A stretch of 31,532 nt of DNA from a virus. Where the stretch lies: the IMG/VR virus record IMGVR_UViG_3300032753_000121, positions 1-31,532 of that record; one strand, written 5' to 3'. The notes below the pieces were generated by a model that worked only from the letters and a program-made list of their open reading frames with translations, had not been told where the DNA came from and ran no database searches. This document shows, in pieces, positions 7,853 to 15,357 of this stretch (positions are counted from its first letter, which is position 1; each line of letters starts with the position of its first letter). The position numbers and the translations under genes are program-made.

Positions 7853-8434
7853 TTAACCTTTTGTTGGATCTGGGATTTTGTTTTGCTTGCTACCTACTGG
7901 GTCAACATTGCCTTGCGGAATATCGTTAGTAGTTTTACCTGCTTCTTTACTGTCTTGAGCAAAATCAAATTTACGTGATTCTAATTCTTTTAATAAACTG
8001 CCGATGCGTACTTGGCCTGCTAGTGATTGTGCATCTGGTGCATCTTTTAAGTCTGGTTCGTCTAACAATGCACCTGTGTGATCTTTACCAAGAGCTTCTG
8101 CTTCATCTGTAAATTCAGCTTCGTTTAAATTACGTACTACAATCCAATCAGGATTGATTTGGGCACGTTCTTTGATGGTTTGGCGAATTTGTACAGTATT
8201 GCATGGGTATGCAACCTTGACATCAAATGTCCAGCACTCACAAGGACCCCATTGTGGGAACTCACGGTGCTCTTGGATTGGCATACTCTTAACAGCACTA
8301 ATACTTTCTAACTGCCAAGTGTTTAATGCGTTCTTAATTTGTTCCATTACATCCTTTGGATTAATGGTAGCCATTTTGATACGAAATTCGTACGGCTTGT
8401 TCATCTCGTAAATGTAACTTTGAAAAGGTTTCAT
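7853..8434 (-). CDS. Conserved T4-like phage protein of unknown function (193 aa)
   Basis: No known function. The N-terminal half seems a compact alpha/beta domain (PYEFRIKMATINPKDVMEQI at 14-33, then SMPIQEHREFPQWGPCECWTFDVKVAYPCNT, and an IKERAQINPDWIVVRNLNEAE segment). The PIQEHREFPxWGPCE and INPxWI patterns look like those of conserved proteins in aquatic T4-like phages, from memory. The C-terminal half is polar and probably disordered. It has its own perfect late-type promoter (TATAAATA) and Shine-Dalgarno AGGA, so a late, virion-assembly role is inferred. It sits between gp16 and the 618-aa gene. Confidence 0.72.
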   Translation of the reverse strand: MKPFQSYIYEMNKPYEFRIKMATINPKDVMEQIKNALNTWQLESISAVKSMPIQEHREFPQWGPCECWTFDVKVAYPCNTVQIRQTIKERAQINPDWIVVRNLNEAEFTDEAEALGKDHTGALLDEPDLKDAPDAQSLAGQVRIGSLLKELESRKFDFAQDSKEAGKTTNDIPQGNVDPVGSKQNKIPDPTKG

Positions 8435-8454
8435 TTCATATTCCTATTATTGTA

Positions 8455-8462
8455 TATTTATA
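8455..8462 (-). promoter_or_regulatory. Late promoter TATAAATA (exact T4 consensus)
   Basis: Exact match to the T4 late consensus, 20 nt before the ATG at 8434, with a Shine-Dalgarno (AGGA) between. Part of the palindrome-like TGTATAAATATACA. Confidence 0.75.
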
Positions 8463-8471
8463 CAGATTGGG

Positions 8472-8966
8472 CTATTTGTCTTGCTTGCCCAAAATTTGTT
8501 TTATTAGCTCGTTGCGGTCAAATACTACACCTTTTCCGTCAATTGGCTCATCTTCGCCAGTGGCGTCTTTTTTATTGTCTTTTTGTATTTGGTAATCTAG
8601 TTTAGCTTTGGCTAGTTGTAACTGTACCATTTTTAGCTTTTTGTCTAATTTGGCAGTTTTAGCTGTAATGGCATGACCTAGCATTACACTTGCTGTCTGT
8701 AGTATAACACCACTGAATCGTGGCTCTACATTCATACCTAAATCTATTAGATCTTCGGCTTTATCTTGTGCCAATTTTGCTAGTTCGTCTAGTTCTTTAT
8801 CGCCAGTATCTAAATCATGTACTGTTGGGAGTGCAGCATCAATACGATCTATTGCAGTATCAACATCTGTTATAAGCAGACGATTTTCAGCAATATGCTG
8901 TTCGGCTTCTGCTGGGGTCGCGTCATCAGACGGCAAGTTAAATAACTCTTCTAATTTTTTTGTCAT
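8472..8966 (-). CDS. 16: gp16-like small terminase subunit
   Basis: Small terminase recognises concatemer DNA and stimulates gp17. The product has 164 aa, the same length as T4 gp16. A polar N-terminus with TAIDRIDAALPTVHDLDTGD is followed by a central coiled-coil pair (about 60-125) containing the family-like stretch DLIDLGMNVEPRFSGVILQT then VMLGHAITAKTAKLDKK, which parallels the T4 gp16 central region around SPRHMEVFATLMGQM. The C-terminus is charged. It lies 8 nt after gp4 and overlaps a late-type octamer; no Shine-Dalgarno is evident. The assignment rests on length, the coiled-coil pattern and the packaging context; sequence identity to T4 looks low. Confidence 0.78.
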   Translation of the reverse strand: MTKKLEELFNLPSDDATPAEAEQHIAENRLLITDVDTAIDRIDAALPTVHDLDTGDKELDELAKLAQDKAEDLIDLGMNVEPRFSGVILQTASVMLGHAITAKTAKLDKKLKMVQLQLAKAKLDYQIQKDNKKDATGEDEPIDGKGVVFDRNELIKQILGKQDK

Positions 8967-8971
8967 ACAAC

Positions 8972-8979
8972 TATTTATT
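8972..8979 (-). promoter_or_regulatory. Late-promoter-like octamer AATAAATA, 5 nt before gp16 ATG
   Basis: AATAAATA-GTTGT-ATG. Start of transcription is predicted at or next to the A of the ATG, and no Shine-Dalgarno is present, so a leaderless late mRNA is possible. It overlaps the gp4 stop codon. Confidence 0.45.
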
Positions 8980-9409
8980 TGCCGCGACCTTGAGCGAAAA
9001 TCATATCTTCGGTTACTACTCTAAAAGTTAAGCCATTGGCTTTGCACCATTGTCTAGCAGCTTCCCATTTTGCCATGTTTAGAATGGCACTGGCTTGATC
9101 TCGAACATTTTTTGCACCTTCTAAAGTAGTTTCTTTTTTAGGTTTAATTTCAACTATTTCAGCATGTTGGGCGCCACCAGCGTCCTGATATGTAATTAAA
9201 AAATCTGGTACGTAGATGGTATTCTTACCTGTTAATGGATTACGATAATTGATGCGAACTGCTTCACTGGCCCATTGTAGTATGCTAGGATTGTTGTCGC
9301 AAAATTGCATGAATACAAATTCCCAGCTTGAACGATATGTTGGAGTTTTGTTTCCAACATACTTGGCAGGATTTTGTAATTGAAATTTACCTTGTGCGTA
9401 TTTTGCCAT
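8975..9409 (-). CDS. 4: gp4-like head completion protein (nuclease-like fold)
   Basis: Head-completion protein (T4 gp4, also called gp50/65), needed to finish filled heads for tail joining and protection of DNA ends. In 144 aa it shows the family signatures GKFQLQNPAKYVGNKTPTYR (7-26), SSWEFVFMQFCDNNPSILQW (27-46), ASEAVRINYRNP, IYVPDFLITY (D at about 69), EIVEIKPKKET. The E...PDF...EIKPKK arrangement is the acidic/Lys active-site pattern of the TnsA/restriction-like nuclease fold. Length is close to T4 gp4 (150 aa). Its ATG overlaps the upstream stop by 1 nt, so translation is probably coupled to the 129-aa gene. Confidence 0.9.
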   Translation of the reverse strand: MAKYAQGKFQLQNPAKYVGNKTPTYRSSWEFVFMQFCDNNPSILQWASEAVRINYRNPLTGKNTIYVPDFLITYQDAGGAQHAEIVEIKPKKETTLEGAKNVRDQASAILNMAKWEAARQWCKANGLTFRVVTEDMIFAQGRGK

Positions 9410-9795
9410 TATGGTAGTATAGTTCTAGTGATCATCGGACTAGTTGTTGGTTTTGTTTTAATACCGATTGTACTAGTAGCAACTCTATTGAAGTTTAAAA
9501 ACGCTGCCAAATAATTGTTTAGTTGGCCTGGAGTTAATTTTTGGAATTCTGATAATACTGTTAATGGGTCAAGATTTTGTGCCTGTGCTGTATAAACTAC
9601 GGTAGCAGCAAGAGCTTGGCCAGACGCGGCATTACCAGTATATTGTTCAAAATATGCAATAATAGCATCATTGGCATTTGCGCTGATTGCAAAAGTACCT
9701 TGGAAGAAATTGTTAAAGTATTGATTAACATTATTCTGACTACCAGATAAGTCTGGTGCCTGTATGTTGGTTGCTGTTGAAATTTGTTGTGCCAT
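9409..9795 (-). CDS. Conserved small T4-like phage protein, probably virion-associated (128 aa)
   Basis: Start chosen at ATG 9795 (MAQQISTATN), 2 nt after the stop of the tube-fold gene; the longer reading overlaps that gene. The sequence NVNQYFNNFFQGTFAISANANDAIIAYFEQYTGN, then GQALAATVVYTAQAQNLDPL, then NLNNYLAAFLNFNRVATSTIG-type text and a final RTILP tail look like a protein conserved next to tail genes in aquatic T4-like phages (from memory). The central part is helical; no catalytic motif. Sandwiched between a tail-tube-like gene and gp4, it is likely structural or an assembly factor. No closer assignment is justified. Confidence 0.72.
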   Translation of the reverse strand: MAQQISTATNIQAPDLSGSQNNVNQYFNNFFQGTFAISANANDAIIAYFEQYTGNAASGQALAATVVYTAQAQNLDPLTVLSEFQKLTPGQLNNYLAAFLNFNRVATSTIGIKTKPTTSPMITRTILP

Positions 9796-9797
9796 TA

Positions 9798-11261
9798 TTA
9801 ACCTCCACCGTTGGCCCAACCGGCCAAGTTGGATGCATCAACTGACCCATCGGGATTAAATGTTGCTTGAGTAGCTGTTAACGAATTAATTTCGTCTGAC
9901 ACAGAATTATATGCGTCGCCGATTGCAGTTGACAACGATTTAACACCAGATGCAATCCCCGATTCTAACCCAGATGCGGCTGTTGCTAATCCGCCTGTAA
10001 TTCCTGCGGCAGCAACTGCACCACCTCCTGCAGATAATCCGTTTATAGATTGTGTTACTGCGTTCATTACACCAGTTTTTGCCATATTCTCTACTGTGGC
10101 AAGAGCAGCCTTGGGATTTTGTATTGCGGCTGTTGCCATACTTAACAAGCCTTGCGCTGAACCCAGCTGTCCTGCTGCAAGGGTGCCCGCGCCAAGACCG
10201 CCAAGTAAACTGCCAAGTGCAGGTAAAGCAAATCCGCCTGCGTTGGTTAATGCTGTTGCGGCCGACCCAAGTAATCCTGCTGCTACTGTAGCAAAACTAG
10301 TAGAAGCATTTAATGCTCCGGTGTTGGGGTAAGCAACAACTGATCCACCCGACGTTGTTAAATTATAATCAGCCAAGTCGGTCACAGTCTGCGGTGCGGC
10401 TGTATATCCACCACGTCCGTCGGACACAATATCAACGCCTGCTGCAGGAGCAATTGGACTTGGTGTATTGTCGTAATGCAAATCAATGAAGCCGCCTGCG
10501 GTATTTGTAGTTGTGTATCCTGTTTGATATTTGACAGTTTCGTACGAAATACTCATCTGGTGATTCATAAACTCCTGCGACCCGTTGTCGTGATCACCGT
10601 GTTTAAAACTAGTAATAATAGGATTAATTAATTCGTACTCGCTAAAATTCTTTTGGTATAAACTATAAATTCTTATAGCATTAATATATTGATACTGTTG
10701 ATAAGCATTTTGTGAATTGTAACTAGCAACCGGACGAGGTGTATAACCCCATTCAAAGCTAGGACGCTCTTGATACTTGCTAATTATTCCGTAGGTGGCA
10801 TCTGCATAATCACTATCACGATAAAAGAAGCTATAGTAATCATACCAAAAGCTTCTTACGTTGTCTGCTTGGTCATCATGGAATGTAATGTTGACAGGAT
10901 CGTAGTTAATTTTGTTTTGTACAATGTTCTTACGATTGTAAGCATTATGTATTTTTGTATCAATTGTAAATTTTGGTAAGCTAACACTTTTAACAATCAT
11001 ACCTAGCTCTTGAGCAGTAAGATTGCTTACGTTACTGATCTGCGGATTAAAGTCAAATTCCACATAGAATAGATAACCCATCTTAGGACTAAGTCTATAA
11101 TTTCCATCAACAAAGATTCTACTTGCGTGTTGGTAATTACGAACATTGACTATGCCAGTTGAACCATCATCTAATGTTGTTGTTGTCTTAGATGGTTGTA
11201 GATACTTGTTAATCGAAGTAGCCGGTCCGTTAAGAGAGTTTGGGTTTGCAGGTGTTGCCAT
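9798..11261 (-). CDS. Tail-tube-fold structural protein with Gly/Ala-rich tail (gp54/gp19-like)
   Basis: Residues about 45-250 look like the beta-barrel fold shared by tail-tube proteins: KMGYLFYVEFDFNP (60-73), LGMIVKSVSLPKFTIDTKIH (86-105), NKINYDPVNITFHDDQADNV (116-135), FWYDYYSFFYRD, and a final strand HQMSISYETVKYQ. In T4 this fold occurs in gp19 (tube) and in the tube initiator gp54 and cap gp48. At 487 aa it is longer than any of these. The extra C-terminal 190 residues are Gly/Ala-rich and fairly hydrophobic (GGLGAGTLAAGQLGSAQ and similar). A terminator followed by a late octamer stands right before the gene. Which T4 counterpart it matches is uncertain; a baseplate-to-tube junction role is inferred. 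Confidence 0.75.
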   Translation of the reverse strand: MATPANPNSLNGPATSINKYLQPSKTTTTLDDGSTGIVNVRNYQHASRIFVDGNYRLSPKMGYLFYVEFDFNPQISNVSNLTAQELGMIVKSVSLPKFTIDTKIHNAYNRKNIVQNKINYDPVNITFHDDQADNVRSFWYDYYSFFYRDSDYADATYGIISKYQERPSFEWGYTPRPVASYNSQNAYQQYQYINAIRIYSLYQKNFSEYELINPIITSFKHGDHDNGSQEFMNHQMSISYETVKYQTGYTTTNTAGGFIDLHYDNTPSPIAPAAGVDIVSDGRGGYTAAPQTVTDLADYNLTTSGGSVVAYPNTGALNASTSFATVAAGLLGSAATALTNAGGFALPALGSLLGGLGAGTLAAGQLGSAQGLLSMATAAIQNPKAALATVENMAKTGVMNAVTQSINGLSAGGGAVAAAGITGGLATAASGLESGIASGVKSLSTAIGDAYNSVSDEINSLTATQATFNPDGSVDASNLAGWANGGG

Positions 11262-11267
11262 ATATAA

Positions 11268-11275
11268 TATTTATC
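11268..11275 (-). promoter_or_regulatory. Late promoter GATAAATA, 6 nt before ATG 11261
   Basis: GATAAATA-TTATAT-ATG. Transcription is predicted to begin at or next to the A of the ATG; no Shine-Dalgarno lies between. It stands 5 nt past the T-run of the terminator at 11281-11310. Confidence 0.65.
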
Positions 11276-11280
11276 CAATA

Positions 11281-11310
11281 AAAAACCCGGAGGATTAAGT
11301 CCGGGTTTTT
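11281..11310. terminator. Bidirectional intrinsic terminator after gp19
   Basis: An 11-bp perfect stem (AAAAACCCGGA / TCCGGGTTTTT) with an 8-nt loop, and T-runs on both strands. It ends the minus-strand gp19 transcript (gp19 stop at 11327) and insulates the next gene, which has its own late promoter. Confidence 0.92.
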
Positions 11311-11326
11311 AGTGAGTTAAATTAAA

Positions 11327-11929
11327 TTAACCAGTGATTGTTGAGCCAGTTGTTTGTGAAGTAACTGTAGTTCCAACGCCGCCGCCAATAGTCTGGATAG
11401 CATTGTCAAATCTAATAGTTAATGCAATTTGAACTGCGTCATTACTGCTGTATGCCATATCACCGTAGTCAACTGAACTTAAAAAGCAACCATCCAATTC
11501 CCACGATTCAAGAATATTAGGAGTTGTTGTACCATTGCCGCCATCAAGTATATCATAAGTTAACTGGAACTTATAATCAATACCGCTTGGTGCACTTGAT
11601 TGCTCTAGGAAGTCAAATTGTTTCTGGATCTGCTGACCAACTTGTGTGTTAACTGCACCAGTAACATCATCACGTAGATTGATTGTTGTTTCATCCCATT
11701 CAGGTTTACCTTGGAAGTAGACCTTTGAGTTGTAAACATCAAGTGTAACCGGAGTAAATTTAACGCTCGGGCGCTTGATATCAACTACTTGTTTTGTTAA
11801 CTCTGTGTTGTTAGCAACACCAAAGTTTGTAAAAGTAGCACGGAAGCGATACTTTAATTTTGGCATTAGCAAGGTGCCGCTAGTTGCGCCACCTGCTAAA
11901 GGTACTGTAAAATTACTTAATGAAGCCAT
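11327..11929 (-). CDS. 19: gp19 tail tube protein
   Basis: Major subunit of the inner tail tube through which DNA passes. The 200-aa product shows family features: MPKLKYRFRATFTNFG (23-38), KQVVDIKRPSVKFTPVTLDVYNSKVYFQG spread over strands 46-74, PEWDETTINLRDDVTGAVN, and the C-terminal half with WELDGCFLSSVDYGDMAYSS. Length exceeds T4 gp19 (163 aa), partly through a Gly/Thr-rich C-terminal tail. It follows gp18, as in T4, with a late octamer (11948-11955) and a strong Shine-Dalgarno (AGGAG) before the ATG, and ends at an intrinsic terminator. Confidence 0.93.
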   Translation of the reverse strand: MASLSNFTVPLAGGATSGTLLMPKLKYRFRATFTNFGVANNTELTKQVVDIKRPSVKFTPVTLDVYNSKVYFQGKPEWDETTINLRDDVTGAVNTQVGQQIQKQFDFLEQSSAPSGIDYKFQLTYDILDGGNGTTTPNILESWELDGCFLSSVDYGDMAYSSNDAVQIALTIRFDNAIQTIGGGVGTTVTSQTTGSTITG

Positions 11930-11947
11930 ATTATTCTCCTATACTCT

Positions 11948-11955
11948 TATTTATC
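11948..11955 (-). promoter_or_regulatory. Late promoter GATAAATA for gp19
   Basis: 18 nt before the gp19 ATG, directly after the gp18 stop, with AGGAG between octamer and ATG. This allows high tube-subunit expression independent of gp18. Confidence 0.75.
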
Positions 11956-11957
11956 TA

Positions 11958-14900
11958 TTAAGTTGATGATGCGCCAAGTGCTTTAATTGAGCCAGGATTG
12001 TAAATTGCGATTGGAATGTAAATAAATTCTACATCGCGGATTGGTTCAATAGCAACGTCCACATACAACTGATCATTAGAGATTGTAAATGGTGTATTGT
12101 TACTTGTATCACAGATTACCAAGAAGTCATACAATCCACGTAGTGCTAGGATGTTGTTAAGAGCAAGTTCAAATTCTCTTGCAATAGATTTTCTTGTAAT
12201 TTGATCATTTGGTTCAAACAAGTAACCAGTACTGATACTTGCAAAGATTGTACGTAAGTAGTTTTCTAAACGAGCAACGTTGACACGACTTTGTGCAGAT
12301 GATGTTCCACTGCGTGTTTGTTGAGCAAACACTACAAGTCCTACGTTAGGTAGTTGTGTAATAACGTTTACATTTAGTCCAAACAATGCATCACGTAGAC
12401 CTTGGTTAATACCGTTGTGTACAAACCCACCGGATACTGAATCAATGTAACCAATGTCACTTAGGTTGTCAACTAAACCACGCTTAGTACCTGCTGGAGC
12501 AAACCATGGGTAAGCAACTTGGTCATTGTACAAGAAAGTACGTAGTACTGCGTGACTTGCTGGAACAACAACTTGATTACCTGCTAAGTCGTTTGTTAAA
12601 CCAGCTGGGTAGTAAACACCTAGGTATGGACTTGCAATTTGTGGCAAACCGCCGCCCATTGTGTTATCAAAGTAGTTAGTCAAGTCAATTGTGTTTGGTG
12701 CTAGGTCCATTGGAGCATCAGCAATAACGAATGCTGTAGCACCACGGTTATCATTTAATGTAACCATGTCTGGAATTAGCTCTGGGTAACCAGGAGCACA
12801 AATCAAGTTGAAGTTGTATACTGGACTTAGAACATCTAAGTTACTGCTAACAGCAGCTTCCATTGCATCAACAACCATTTGGCGTTGAGCCATTGAACCA
12901 GCGTTCATTACTTCTTGTTCGTTTAATCCACTTGCTGTAACCCATGCATCTTTAATAGTTGGTAAACTACTTGATGCACCAGGAACTGTTGGTAAATTAG
13001 GGAAACTTGTAGCGTTGAAATAACCAGGAACAAATTTCTTAACATTGTAACCACTGCGACGCATGTTGAACAGTAATGTTCCGCGAGCATATAGACGATA
13101 GTCCGGAGCATCTTGATCAATATAGTTACTTGTTAACAAGGTTGTAATACTTGGAAGTGCACCAGCAACTACATCAGTAGTGCCTGTACTATCCCAACGT
13201 GCATCAGCAAAAATAATACCGTTTGCACTCACGTGGTCTGTGTTGTCAATAGCTACCCATGCACGACCGTTATAACGATATAGACTTGGGAAGTTAGCTA
13301 GGTCGCCGCTGTCTAACCATAAATCGCCAGCAACTAAAGGTGTGCTGTCAGTTTGTGTAGCAGGCGGAACTGTTGCAGTAACAATAACGCCTTCTGGGTC
13401 AGTGTTACCTAAGTTATAACCACGAACATCACTGGATACGTTTTTGTAGCCATACCAACCATTGCCGTTGTTGATCATAATATCAACATCTGCTGGCTCA
13501 CTGTAATACCAGAAAGTACCGGTTGCTGGAGCAGCGTAAGGTGCACTAGCTTGATAATTGATGTTGCTTGTTATGTTAGTAATGTTAGTAATAATAACTT
13601 GGCCAGTAGTTGTACGGATAGTAAATCCTGATCCTTGGCCGGCCACAAAACCTGCTGCTGTTAGCGGAGTTCCAGTTACGTTAGTAAGAATAATTTGACC
13701 ATCTGCTGTATGACTAATACTAATAGTACCGTTGGCATTTACACTGGCAGTAACATAAGGGATGTTTGCTGCTAGTAAATCACTAACAAAACTTGTCGCT
13801 GTAGTACTTGACAATGTAATTGTTGTTGTAGTAAATCCGGCTGTACCAGGTGTTGTTGATTGCACAGTATAGCTATTACCAGATGTAAATGTACTAGGTG
13901 TACCGCCAGTGCCTATAACAGGTTGGCCAGTAAATGGAGTAAATTTAAAATTGTTTGCAGTAGTATCAGAAAGACTAAACTGAGCAAAAGTTGTACCAGC
14001 TGGTATATTTACGCCACCGCCCACTGGATCTTCGGCATTGGTTGCAATAGTAGCAGTACCGTACATTGGTACATTAACTGGAACAAATGAACCAGATGCT
14101 GCACTATACTGAGTTAATACTGGATTAAAGCCTTGACCAGTACTAGTTGTTTTCCACCAGATACTTCCACTTGGACGTGGTTGTGTATCAGTTGAATACC
14201 AGCCACCAGTTGGGGCTTGAGCAAACGAACCGTAGAACAAGTATGGGCAATAGTATGATCCAACTGTAATTCCACAGTTTGCCAATGGAGTATTAGTACC
14301 ATCAGTTAAAGTAATCTTACCGTTTGCTGAACCACCAGTACTTGCAGCGGCACTAGTTGCAAACAATTCTAATTGTCCACCAACTGCCGCGGCACTAACA
14401 CCAGGAATGTTAGCAGAATTAATACTTGCTGCTAATGCTGCCACGGTAGTAGTTGAGCTTGTAGTTACTGTAATAGTGTTGATAGTTAATGTACTACTTG
14501 CTGTAATAGTTGGATTCTTAATAGTTCCAGTTACTACAGGTAAAGAATTTTGCCAGTTAGCAGAACCAACTTGTACCCAAGTATTGTTTAAACCAACGCT
14601 GTTAGCACTAGCTTTATAAAATAAACGGATAATAGTTGGGATTGTGCCGTCTGTATTAACTAATACCATTGCATATTGTCCAACATTACCAACTGAAGCA
14701 ATTGGTGTTGGTACGTTGTATGCAAAGTTATTGTCGTTGTATACTTGAGCAGCATTAGTAATACTCAACGGAGTTACTGAGCTGAATGTATTTGTTGTGG
14801 CGTTAAGAACGTTGATACCCCAAACTGTGTTGATAGTATCTAACCAGTATGTTCCGTCAGCTGGTGGGCTGTCCGGGCGAACACTAGTTCCGATCAACTG

Positions 14901-15245
14901 GTCTAAGTCAATATCGGCACGAATAGCAAATAACTGATTACTTAGGCCTAATGCGCTATATGCTGTCATTAAACCGTATTCGTTAATTTCACTACCGTTA
15001 ATTGGTGTACCAGAAGAACTAATCTGGAAAGTTGGTGTGCCCATTTGTGTTACTAGGTCACGTTGACCGCTGAACGCTAATAACTTACCTGCGTTAGCCT
15101 TACTTGTACCTGTAGCAGGAGCACCGTTGTATGTCTTGTCTTGTGCTGTTGCTAAAATTACTAGTGGTACTGAGCCTACGTTAGCATTAACGTATTGACT
15201 TTGATCGTTTATGGAAATCGAAATTCCTGGGGATACTAGTGCCAT
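11958..15245 (-). CDS. 18: gp18 tail sheath protein with large variable insertion
   Basis: Contractile sheath subunit. The N-terminus MALVSPGISISINDQSQYV, with an N-terminal core to about 120 (LSNQLFAIRADID), and the C-terminal half (TLLFNMRRSGYNVKKFVPGY at about 723-742, then the 960-1095 domain with VARLENYLRTIFASIS and a final VEFIYIPIAIYNPGSIK) are typical of T4-like sheath proteins. At 1095 aa it is much longer than T4 gp18 (659 aa). The excess is an insertion at about 120-670 made of Thr/Ser/Ala-rich beta modules. Two stretches (about 245-330 and 455-540) resemble the flagellin/hook IN motif, and several short G-x-[YIFL]-W repeats occur (131, 360, 576, 640). Late octamer and Shine-Dalgarno AAAGGA lie upstream. 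Confidence 0.95.
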   Translation of the reverse strand: MALVSPGISISINDQSQYVNANVGSVPLVILATAQDKTYNGAPATGTSKANAGKLLAFSGQRDLVTQMGTPTFQISSSGTPINGSEINEYGLMTAYSALGLSNQLFAIRADIDLDQLIGTSVRPDSPPADGTYWLDTINTVWGINVLNATTNTFSSVTPLSITNAAQVYNDNNFAYNVPTPIASVGNVGQYAMVLVNTDGTIPTIIRLFYKASANSVGLNNTWVQVGSANWQNSLPVVTGTIKNPTITASSTLTINTITVTTSSTTTVAALAASINSANIPGVSAAAVGGQLELFATSAAASTGGSANGKITLTDGTNTPLANCGITVGSYYCPYLFYGSFAQAPTGGWYSTDTQPRPSGSIWWKTTSTGQGFNPVLTQYSAASGSFVPVNVPMYGTATIATNAEDPVGGGVNIPAGTTFAQFSLSDTTANNFKFTPFTGQPVIGTGGTPSTFTSGNSYTVQSTTPGTAGFTTTTITLSSTTATSFVSDLLAANIPYVTASVNANGTISISHTADGQIILTNVTGTPLTAAGFVAGQGSGFTIRTTTGQVIITNITNITSNINYQASAPYAAPATGTFWYYSEPADVDIMINNGNGWYGYKNVSSDVRGYNLGNTDPEGVIVTATVPPATQTDSTPLVAGDLWLDSGDLANFPSLYRYNGRAWVAIDNTDHVSANGIIFADARWDSTGTTDVVAGALPSITTLLTSNYIDQDAPDYRLYARGTLLFNMRRSGYNVKKFVPGYFNATSFPNLPTVPGASSSLPTIKDAWVTASGLNEQEVMNAGSMAQRQMVVDAMEAAVSSNLDVLSPVYNFNLICAPGYPELIPDMVTLNDNRGATAFVIADAPMDLAPNTIDLTNYFDNTMGGGLPQIASPYLGVYYPAGLTNDLAGNQVVVPASHAVLRTFLYNDQVAYPWFAPAGTKRGLVDNLSDIGYIDSVSGGFVHNGINQGLRDALFGLNVNVITQLPNVGLVVFAQQTRSGTSSAQSRVNVARLENYLRTIFASISTGYLFEPNDQITRKSIAREFELALNNILALRGLYDFLVICDTSNNTPFTISNDQLYVDVAIEPIRDVEFIYIPIAIYNPGSIKALGASST

Positions 15246-15248
15246 GGT

Positions 15249-15295
15249 TATATTCCTTTAAAATACATGTTACAGTTATTTATTATAAAGGTATA
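15249..15295 (-). promoter_or_regulatory. Late promoter within an SD-sequestering inverted repeat upstream of gp18
   Basis: Minus strand order: arm TATACCTTTA (15295-15286), octamer AATAAATA (15284-15277), arm TAAAGGAATATA (15260-15249), which holds the Shine-Dalgarno AAAGGA. CCTTTA pairs with TAAAGG and TATA with TATA, leaving an AA (in transcript sense) bulge. RNA initiated about 6 nt after the octamer lacks the first arm and leaves the Shine-Dalgarno free; read-through RNA could hide it. The promoter itself is more certain than the hairpin. Confidence 0.6.
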
Positions 15296-15357
15296 AAATG
15301 TGGCGGTTATAGGTGCCTTGGCAAAGGTTTGTGTGTTTAAATGGTGCTAAATACAGT

